The position numbers and the translations under genes were made by a program. Source: Cupriavidus sp. (GTDB lineage: Bacteria > Pseudomonadota > Gammaproteobacteria > Burkholderiales > Burkholderiaceae). From it: 5,036 bases of DNA. The notes under the pieces are model-generated. The model made no database searches. It was not told the origin of the DNA and saw only the letters and a list, made by a program, of their open reading frames with translations. The DNA lies in contig JABFVP010000078.1 in the NCBI GenBank assembly GCA_013362725.1, positions 1 to 5,036 on the forward strand. The letters run 5' to 3'. Of the stretch, positions 1 through 4,214 are shown in pieces; positions within the stretch are counted from its first letter, which is position 1, and each line of letters starts with the position of its first letter.

Positions 1-1
1 G

Positions 2-841
2 TGGATGGCGGTGGGGCGCGGACTGAGGCCGCTGCGCGAGATCGCCACCGAGGTGCGCGCGCGCGACGCCAACACGCTGGCGCCGCTGGCGGTGCGCCCG
101 ATGCCCGACGAGATCGCGCCGCTGAGTGCCGCGCTGAACCAGCTGCTGGCGCGGCTCTCGCATGCCATCGACACCCAGCGCGCTTTCGTCGCCGATGCCG
201 CGCATGCGCTGCGCACCCCGCTGGCCGCGCTGCAGCTGCAGGCACAACTGGTCGAACGGGCCGACGACGGCGCCGCGCGCGACGAAGCCATCGCCAAGCT
301 GCGCCAGGGGCTGGAGCGGCTGACCCACCTGGTGACCCAGCTGCTGACGCTGGCGCGGCAGGAACCGGGCGCGGCCGTGCCCCCGCATGAACCGGTGGAC
401 CTCCATCAACTAGCCGCGGCCGTGGTCGCCGAGATGGCACAGGCCGCGCTCGATCGCGACATCGACCTGGGCCTGGACGGCAGCGCCGGCGCCACCCCCG
501 CCGTGGTGCGTGGCGACGCCGATGCCTTGCGCATCCTGCTGACCAACCTGCTGGACAACGCGCTCGCCTACATCCCCGCCGGCGGCCGCATCGACGTCGC
601 GGTGCGGCGCGGTGCCGATGCGGGTAGCGTGGAACTGGTGGTCAGCGACAACGGACCGGGCATCCCCGCCGAAGAGCGCGCGCGCGTGTTCGACCGCTTC
701 TACCGCGTCGCCGATGCGCCCACCGGCGGCAGCGGCCTGGGCCTCGCCATCGTCGCCGAGATCGCGCAGTCGCATGGCGCGCGGGTGATGCTGGAGGATG
801 CCGAGCCGGGTTTGCGGGTCAGGGTGGTGTTTCCGGTTTAG
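2..841 (+). CDS. Sensor histidine kinase, QseC/TctE-like, 5' truncated by window edge
   Basis: This is the cytoplasmic half of a membrane-bound two-component kinase, which autophosphorylates on His and passes the phosphate to a response regulator. The reading frame is already open at base 2 (Trp), so the ATG at 5 is probably internal and the sensor domain and membrane helices lie outside the window. Numbering from that ATG, residues about 8-57 are HAMP-like linker. The HisKA phosphoacceptor box is FVADAAHALRTPLAAL with His67. The N box is NLLDNAL (181-187), the G1 box DNGPGI (215-220), an F-box-like FDRFYR follows (229-234), and the G2 box is GGSGLGL (241-247). The order and spacing are those of a complete HATPase_c domain ending at the natural C-terminus. 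Oddly, the residue after the phosphoacceptor His is Ala (GCG, 206-208) where most HisKA kinases have Glu or Asp. The partner regulator is probably upstream, outside the window. The family call is sure; the stimulus is unknown. Confidence 0.95.
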   Translation, partial: WMAVGRGLRPLREIATEVRARDANTLAPLAVRPMPDEIAPLSAALNQLLARLSHAIDTQRAFVADAAHALRTPLAALQLQAQLVERADDGAARDEAIAKLRQGLERLTHLVTQLLTLARQEPGAAVPPHEPVDLHQLAAAVVAEMAQAALDRDIDLGLDGSAGATPAVVRGDADALRILLTNLLDNALAYIPAGGRIDVAVRRGADAGSVELVVSDNGPGIPAEERARVFDRFYRVADAPTGGSGLGLAIVAEIAQSHGARVMLEDAEPGLRVRVVFPV

Positions 842-956
842 CCAGGGTCGGCAAACATTGCGGCCTGCTGGTTGCGCGGCTGGCTGAAGCGGGTGCGCAG
901 ATCCAGTTTGTCTTTTGCCATGCGCGGCTTGCCAAAAGCGACAGCCCATCGATCGA

Positions 957-978
957 CACGCAGAAACAGGTACGCTTT
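957..978. repeat. 22-bp direct repeat, copy 1
   Basis: The sequence is CACGCAGAAA-CA-GGTACGCTTT. It matches copy 2 at 1092-1113 in 20 of 22 positions; only the central dinucleotide differs. Read on the minus strand it encodes Lys-Ala-Tyr-Leu-Phe-Leu-Arg in an open frame. The two arms stay identical while the surrounding sequence is unrelated, so this looks like a short dispersed element rather than a tandem duplication. Confidence 0.6.
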
Positions 979-1038
979 GCGCCCGCGGGCCAGGAATGCG
1001 ACGCCCCTGCGTGCGCTGGCTACGCGCTAAATCAAGCG

Positions 1039-1164
1039 TTATCGCGGGCACCGGAGGCGCCGCGGCCTGGCTTTGAATGGTCCCGCCGCAGCACGCAGAA
1101 ATGGGTACGCTTTTGCCGCGCAAGCGCTCTGGCGCCATGCCGGCGCGGCGCCATTGCGTATCAT
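1039..1164 (-). CDS. Possible 41-residue small protein, unrecognised
   Basis: This is a speculative small gene. Its ATG (1164-1162) is preceded by the perfect Shine-Dalgarno AGGAGGA with a 6-nt spacer, which is much better than the site in front of the neighbouring yccF. The 41-residue product starts MIRNGAAPAW and is basic and rich in Ala and Arg, with no membrane segment or known motif. Residues 18-24 (KAYPFLR) are encoded by repeat copy 2. Composition alone can create such ORFs in DNA this rich in GC, and the Shine-Dalgarno could be chance because it also reads as a pyrimidine tract on the + strand. It would be transcribed divergently from yccF. I do not recognise a family and assign no function. 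Confidence 0.2.
   Translation of the reverse strand: MIRNGAAPAWRQSACAAKAYPFLRAAAGPFKARPRRLRCPR
1092..1113. repeat. 22-bp direct repeat, copy 2
   Basis: The sequence is CACGCAGAAA-TG-GGTACGCTTT, the second copy of the element at 957-978, in the same orientation. On the minus strand it lies inside the possible 41-residue ORF and encodes Lys-Ala-Tyr-Pro-Phe-Leu-Arg, so the central dinucleotide change swaps Leu for Pro while the other residues are the same. Confidence 0.6.
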
Positions 1165-1170
1165 GCGTGT

Positions 1171-1177
1171 TCCTCCT
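1171..1177 (-). promoter_or_regulatory. Strong Shine-Dalgarno for the small minus-strand ORF
   Basis: On the minus strand this reads AGGAGGA, followed by the spacer ACACGC and then ATG. It is the best ribosome-binding match in the intergenic region and is the main reason the 41-residue ORF is listed. No promoter for it is evident. Confidence 0.3.
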
Positions 1178-1197
1178 CTCACTGGTGCAACGACAGC

Positions 1198-1653
1198 ATG
1201 CGCGCGATCGGCAACTTCCTCTGGTTCATCCTCGGCGGCGTGGTGATGGGCCTGGCCTGGTGGCTGGCAGGGCTGCTGGCCTTTATCTCGATCATCGGCA
1301 TTCCCTGGGGCAAGGCCTGCTTCGTGATCGGCAGTTTCACCTTCTTTCCGTTTGGCAAGCAGGCCATCAGCCGGCGCGAGCTGACCGGGCGCGACGATAT
1401 TGGCACCGGCGCGCTCGGGCTGGTGGGCAATGTGCTGTGGTTTGTCTTCGCCGGCGTGTGGCTGGCCATCGGGCACGTGATGGCGGCGGTGGCCAACTTC
1501 GTCACCATCATCGGCATCCCGTTCGCGATCCAGCACCTGAAGCTGGCCGGCATTGCGCTGGCGCCGATCGGACAGACCGTGGTCAGCAACGAGATCGCGG
1601 AGGCCGCGCGCCGCGACGGCGCCCGCGCGCAGGTGGACAGCCTGCGCCGCTGA
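1198..1653 (+). CDS. yccF: YccF-family (DUF307) inner-membrane protein
   Basis: This is a 151-residue integral membrane protein whose length and N-terminus (MRAIGNFLWFILGG) agree well with the E. coli YccF type (about 148 residues). The family's function is not established. Two hydrophobic regions are visible, at about residues 7-35 and 72-107. Each ends in an IIGIP motif followed by an amphipathic stretch ending in PFG or PIG (31-53 and 103-125), an internal two-fold repeat typical of the family. The C-terminal 20 or so residues are charged and probably cytoplasmic. The start at 1198 is chosen by family alignment; the upstream sequence has no good Shine-Dalgarno, and the nearby ATG at 1163 is out of frame. 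The gene stands alone on its strand and converges on the MarR gene, with 4 bp between the stop codons. Family assignment is confident, function is not. Confidence 0.93.
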   Translation: MRAIGNFLWFILGGVVMGLAWWLAGLLAFISIIGIPWGKACFVIGSFTFFPFGKQAISRRELTGRDDIGTGALGLVGNVLWFVFAGVWLAIGHVMAAVANFVTIIGIPFAIQHLKLAGIALAPIGQTVVSNEIAEAARRDGARAQVDSLRR

Positions 1654-1661
1654 GCGCTCAG
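1650..1661. repeat. Perfect palindrome containing both convergent stop codons
   Basis: CTGAGCGCTCAG is a perfect 12-bp palindrome. It contains the TGA stop of yccF on the + strand (1651-1653) and the TGA stop of the MarR gene on the minus strand (1660-1658). Outer bases GCCTG (1640-1644) and CAGGC (1659-1663) could form an alternative stem. No T-run follows on either strand, so it is not a classical intrinsic terminator, though it might act as a weak bidirectional one. Confidence 0.4.
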
Positions 1662-2131
1662 GCGTCCGCGTCGTCGTCGGGGCCTTGCGCATCCTGCTGG
1701 CCGGCGTGCGCCACCAGCCGGTCGAGCAGACTGCCCAGCAGCGCCTGTTCGGCTTCGCTCAGGCAGCCGAAGATCTCTTCATTGCGTCGGGCGATCATGG
1801 CGATCGCCTGCCGGTACAGCGGCTTGCCCTGCGCGGTCAGCGACAGCACCACGCCGCGCCCGTCAGCCGCGCTGGCTTCCTTGCTGACCAGCCCGCGCGC
1901 CACCAGCGCCTGCGCCGAGCGGCTAGCCTGGCCCTTGGTCAGGTTGGCGCGCTGCGCCAGGGCGTTGACCGACAGCGGCGCGAAGGCGCCGATCGCCGCC
2001 AGGCAGCGCCCCTCGCTGAGCAGCAGCCCGCATTGCTCCAGGTAGGCGGAGGCGCTGTCCTTGTCGCTGAGCTTGTTGACCTGGTGCAGTCGGTAGGTCA
2101 GGAACTGTTCGAGGCGTGGCAGTGGCTTCAT
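1658..2131 (-). CDS. MarR-family transcriptional regulator
   Basis: This is a 157-residue winged-helix regulator, a usual MarR size. N-terminal helices carry dimer contacts. The DNA-binding part spans about residues 53-102: the recognition helix begins near LTKGQASRSAQALVARG (64-80), and the wing has the MarR signature DGR (90-92) followed by VVLSLTAQG. The C-terminal helices end in an acidic tail (PDDDADA). Three cysteines (34, 43, 123) are present, but redox sensing is not demonstrated. The frame is open back to 2317, but the start at 2131 fits the domain and forms an ATGA overlap with the preceding small gene, so the two are probably translationally coupled; a weak GGAAA lies just upstream. 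As the last gene of the monooxygenase operon it probably represses that operon by binding the two palindromes at 4055-4101 and is released by an aromatic ligand. The family is sure; target and ligand are inferred. Confidence 0.93.
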   Translation of the reverse strand: MKPLPRLEQFLTYRLHQVNKLSDKDSASAYLEQCGLLLSEGRCLAAIGAFAPLSVNALAQRANLTKGQASRSAQALVARGLVSKEASAADGRGVVLSLTAQGKPLYRQAIAMIARRNEEIFGCLSEAEQALLGSLLDRLVAHAGQQDAQGPDDDADA

Positions 2132-2355
2132 GGCGTTTCCGTTTCGGGCGTCGGCATTGTAGAGCCCCCGGCCACCTCTTGCCGGCTGCGCGCCTCGGCC
2201 TCGTCGATCAGCGCCAGCACCGGCGCCAGCGCTTGTTCCCGGCTCATCAGGCCCAGGCACACCATCGCCAGCAGCAGCGGCGCCCGCGCTTCGCCGGTGC
2301 GGCCCATGGCTTCGCACAGTCGGGTGTAGGCCTGGTCGAGGTCTTCAGCTTGCAT
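2128..2355 (-). CDS. Small DUF2783-like protein between monooxygenase and MarR regulator
   Basis: This encodes a 75-residue soluble protein starting MQAEDLDQAYTRLCEAM. It looks largely helical over residues 4-58 (LDQAYTRLCEAMGR, then GEARAPLLLAMVCLGLM, then a helix rich in Ala, Leu and Glu), with a Pro/Thr-rich tail. The pattern of an N-terminal LDxxY helix and a central RAPLxLA helix resembles DUF2783, short proteins of unknown function that I recall near FAD monooxygenases; this is judged by eye. The frame is open to 2442, but the start at 2355 has a good Shine-Dalgarno (GGAG, 6-nt spacer) and a more natural N-terminus. It overlaps the monooxygenase end by 11 bp and the MarR start by 4 bp, so all three genes are very likely co-translated. 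A role as a partner or chaperone of the enzyme is only a guess. Confidence 0.8.
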   Translation of the reverse strand: MQAEDLDQAYTRLCEAMGRTGEARAPLLLAMVCLGLMSREQALAPVLALIDEAEARSRQEVAGGSTMPTPETETP

Positions 2356-4033
2356 GGCGGACTCCGGATTGCAGCAGGGGGGCGAGGGTGGCGCGCACGG
2401 CGTCCCATGACGGTTCGCGCCAGCGCGCCAGCACATACCCATCCGGACGGATCAGGTACAGCGTGCCCGGGTTGGCACCATAGCGGGCGTGGGCCTGGCC
2501 GTCGACGTCGGCCAGCGCGGTGGCGCCGGCCGGGGCGCCGGTGACGACTTCATACGCGTGCAGGGCTTGCGGATGTTCCCGCGTAAGCGCGGCCAGCGGC
2601 TCGGGCAGCGCCGATTGATCGCCGCCATGCCGGAACCAAAGCACCGTGAAGCGCTGCCCGAAGCATTGCGTCAGATGCCGGATGCCGTCCGGTCCGTCCA
2701 CGCGCAGTTCCGGCGCGGGCACGCCCGGGGCCGCGCCCGGACAGTCGGTGCCGAAGTCGCTGGGACCGTTCAGCGCCGAATCGACATAGGCAATCGGTGC
2801 CGACTGGCGCGGATTGATCAGCGAACGCACCGCCGGCTCGGACGGCGCCAGCCGCAGCGTGGCCTCGCGCATCAGCCTGAAGGCGAAGTCGGGCGGCGCC
2901 ATGAACTCGGTGCTCTTGGCGCCGTAGGCAAGGTTCCGGCGCGTGGCGTGGACACGCTCGGCCGAGTAGGTATCGAGCAGGCTGTCGCCGGCCTGGCCGC
3001 GCAGCACCCAGGCCAGCTTCCACGCCAGGTTGCCGGCATCGTCCAGTCCAGAATTGAGCCCGCGCACGCCGAAGATCGGCACCAGGTGCGCGGCGTCGCC
3101 GGCGAACAGCACGCGGCCATGGCGATAATCCTGCAGCGTCAGGCACTTGGCGTTGTACATCGAGATCCACAGCGGCCGCCACGGCTCGGTCTCGCCGATC
3201 ATGTCGAGGTGGCTCTGCACGCGCGGCAGCACGTTCTCGGGCCTGACCGCCTGGTCGGGGTCTTCGTCGTCGCGGATCTGGTAGTCGATGCGCCAGACAT
3301 CGTCGGGCTGCCGGTGCATCAGCAGGGTCGAGCCGGGATTGGAGGGCGGGTCGAACCAGGCCAGCCGCTCCACCTCGCGCCGCGTCTTCTGCACGATATC
3401 GACGATCACGTAGCGGCCTTCGTACTGCGTGCCTTCCATGCGCAGGCCTAGTTGCTCGCGCACCGTGCTGCGGCCGCCGTCGCACGCCACCAGCCATTGC
3501 GCATCGACCTGCACCGCGCCAGCGCCGGTCTCGATCTCGGCGACTACGCCGCCGGGGTGCTGGCGCAGCGTGCGCAGGCGCGCGCCGAAGCGCACCTCGG
3601 CCGGCAATGCGCCGCGCAGCGCGGCATCGTGGGCGAAGGCCTCCAGGTAGTACTGCTGGATGTTGACCATCGGCGCAAAGCGCTCGCCTGGCTCGCTCGG
3701 CATCTGGAAGTGCAGCACTTCCGTGTCGCGGTAGTAGCTGCGCCCGCCGACCCACGGCAGGCCGGTTGCTACCGTGGCCCGGTCGGCGCCGGCCCAGCCC
3801 AGGACTTCCAGCGAGCGCCGCGCCATGCAGATCGCGCGGCTGCCGGCGCAGTAACCGTCGTCGGCTTCCACCACCAGCGCGGCAATGCCCTGGCGCGCCA
3901 GCAGCGCGGCCAGGGTCAGGCCGACCGGGCCGCCGCCGGCGATCAGCACCGGGATGCGCTGCGGCCAGGGGCGGGACGAATCGGGCGGTGGTGCGGGCGG
4001 CACCGGCAGGCGAGGTGCGTGCAGGTCTGGCAT
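2345..4033 (-). CDS. FAD-dependent class A aromatic-ring monooxygenase
   Basis: This is a 562-residue single-component flavoprotein hydroxylase of the p-hydroxybenzoate/phenol/MhpA type, which uses NAD(P)H and O2 to hydroxylate an aromatic substrate in the cytoplasm. A Pro-rich N-terminus (1-27) precedes the FAD-binding Rossmann motif VLIAGGGPVGLTLAALLARQG (29-49). SRAICMARRSLEVLG (65-79) is the usual early flavin/substrate segment. The DG motif CDGGRSTVR is at 184-192, and the GD motif GDAAHLVPIFGVRGLNSGLDD at 312-332 contacts the FAD ribityl chain and pyrophosphate. Residues about 440-555 form the thioredoxin-like C-terminal domain of the phenol hydroxylase group, ending in ARYGANPGTLYLIRPDGYV; no CXXC is present, so a redox role for that domain is unlikely. 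The start at 4033 lies just downstream of the predicted promoter but has no strong Shine-Dalgarno. It is the first gene of the three-gene operon. The class is confident; the substrate is not readable. Confidence 0.95.
   Translation of the reverse strand: MPDLHAPRLPVPPAPPPDSSRPWPQRIPVLIAGGGPVGLTLAALLARQGIAALVVEADDGYCAGSRAICMARRSLEVLGWAGADRATVATGLPWVGGRSYYRDTEVLHFQMPSEPGERFAPMVNIQQYYLEAFAHDAALRGALPAEVRFGARLRTLRQHPGGVVAEIETGAGAVQVDAQWLVACDGGRSTVREQLGLRMEGTQYEGRYVIVDIVQKTRREVERLAWFDPPSNPGSTLLMHRQPDDVWRIDYQIRDDEDPDQAVRPENVLPRVQSHLDMIGETEPWRPLWISMYNAKCLTLQDYRHGRVLFAGDAAHLVPIFGVRGLNSGLDDAGNLAWKLAWVLRGQAGDSLLDTYSAERVHATRRNLAYGAKSTEFMAPPDFAFRLMREATLRLAPSEPAVRSLINPRQSAPIAYVDSALNGPSDFGTDCPGAAPGVPAPELRVDGPDGIRHLTQCFGQRFTVLWFRHGGDQSALPEPLAALTREHPQALHAYEVVTGAPAGATALADVDGQAHARYGANPGTLYLIRPDGYVLARWREPSWDAVRATLAPLLQSGVRHAS
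2362..2365 (-). promoter_or_regulatory. Shine-Dalgarno deciding the start of the DUF2783-like gene
   Basis: On the minus strand GGAG is followed by TCCGCC and then ATG at 2355. It lies inside the 3' end of the monooxygenase gene and supports the 75-residue protein over the longer 104-residue reading from 2442. Confidence 0.65.
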
Positions 4034-4054
4034 GGCTGGCTAGGGTCGGTGATG

Positions 4055-4072
4055 TAGTTGTGGGCGCAACTA
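4055..4072. promoter_or_regulatory. Probable MarR operator, site 1
   Basis: TAGTTG-TGGGCG-CAACTA is an interrupted palindrome with perfect 6-bp arms; symmetry resumes outside a single mismatch (GAT at 4051-4053 with ATC at 4074-4076). It overlaps the predicted -10 element of the monooxygenase operon and begins 22 bp before that operon's start codon. Length and form suit a MarR dimer. Binding is inferred from position and from the MarR gene in the operon. Confidence 0.7.
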
Positions 4073-4097
4073 TATCGGCTACTTAGTTGCGTGCGAA
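4069..4097 (-). promoter_or_regulatory. Predicted sigma-70 promoter of the monooxygenase operon
   Basis: On the minus strand TTCGCA (4097-4092, 4 of 6 to consensus) and TATAGT (4074-4069, 5 of 6) are separated by 17 bp. This predicts a transcript start near 4062 and a leader of roughly 30 nt before the ATG at 4033. Operator site 1 overlaps the -10 and site 2 covers the -35, so repressor binding would block polymerase. A stronger -35-like TTTACA at 4108-4103 has no well-spaced -10. Confidence 0.5.
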
Positions 4098-4101
4098 ACT
4101 A
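4084..4101. promoter_or_regulatory. Probable MarR operator, site 2
   Basis: TAGTTG-CGTGCG-AAACTA matches site 1 in 15 of 18 positions and has one mismatch between its arms; the inner CG/CG pairs extend its symmetry. It lies 29 bp from site 1, about 2.8 helical turns, and covers the predicted -35. The near identity of two palindromes in a short intergenic region is strong evidence for a shared binding protein. Confidence 0.65.
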
Positions 4102-4200
4102 GTGTAAACCCCGCGATCCGCGCCGGCACCGCAGTAACGCAAACCAGCCGCCACCGCGTCAGGCCTCGCCTATGCTTCGTAACAGGCACACTGTTCCGCT

Positions 4201-4207
4201 GAGGGAG
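4201..4207 (+). promoter_or_regulatory. Shine-Dalgarno for the OPT transporter
   Basis: GAGGGAG lies 7 nt before the ATG at 4215 and supports that start. The region between it and the operators (4102-4200) shows no convincing promoter; a TATGCT at 4171-4176 has no matching -35. Confidence 0.65.
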
Positions 4208-4214
4208 CCGCGCC

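Larger units (their letters stand above)
842..1197. other. Intergenic stretch without a well-supported gene
   Basis: These 356 bases separate the kinase stop from the yccF start. I see no convincing protein gene, tRNA or rRNA here. The region holds two imperfect 22-bp direct repeats 135 bp apart, a small minus-strand ORF with a strong ribosome binding site, and weak hairpin potential (CTTTTG at 912-917 with CAAAAG at 933-938; GGCGCC at 1131-1136 and 1147-1152). Neither hairpin is followed by a T-run, so no intrinsic terminator is supported. A minus-strand frame ending in TAA at 840-838 is open back to a TAG near 1030, but its only ATG would give about 27 residues. The region may be degraded coding sequence or a home for dispersed repeats. 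Confidence 0.6.

Noticed and set aside
912..938. Hairpin CTTTTG...CAAAAG downstream of the kinase as a terminator.
   Set aside because: The stem is short, the loop is long and no T-run follows.
410..1138. A 242-codon minus-strand frame over the kinase 3' end and the intergenic region.
   Set aside because: It is mostly antisense to the conserved kinase catalytic domain, and its residue pattern looks non-coding.
1131..1152. GGCGCC repeated 16 bp apart as a hairpin or regulatory site.
   Set aside because: GGCGCC is very common in DNA of this composition and nothing else supports a function.
524..1699. An exact 18-bp match, GCCTTGCGCATCCTGCTG, at 524-541 and 1682-1699.
   Set aside because: It lies in two unrelated genes, in sense and antisense reading, with no extension on either side; common codons make chance or bias the simplest explanation.
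2132..2317. Longer N-terminus for the MarR protein starting at 2317.
   Set aside because: The extra 62 residues are low complexity and overlap the DUF2783-like gene in another frame; the start at 2131 gives the normal MarR N-terminus.
1077..2329. Long + strand frames (1077-2045, 1553-2329) across yccF and the MarR gene.
   Set aside because: They overlap two genes with recognisable families, have Arg/Ala/Gln-rich composition and no domain signature.
2356..2442. Longer N-terminus for the DUF2783-like protein starting at 2442.
   Set aside because: The extension reads Cys/Pro-rich shadow sequence inside the monooxygenase gene, and the start at 2355 has its own GGAG site.
2489..3451. A 320-codon + strand frame opposite the monooxygenase, and the other long frames in 2345-4057.
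   Set aside because: They are GC-driven shadows: compositionally biased, without recognisable domains, and overlapping a gene with clear FAD-monooxygenase motifs.
3449..3466. A TAGTTG half-site inside the monooxygenase gene as a third operator.
   Set aside because: The opposite arm (CACCGT) does not match and the site is internal to coding sequence.
4171..4176. TATGCT as the -10 element of the OPT transporter promoter.
   Set aside because: No -35-like hexamer is found at a suitable distance (CCGCCA at 17 bp).
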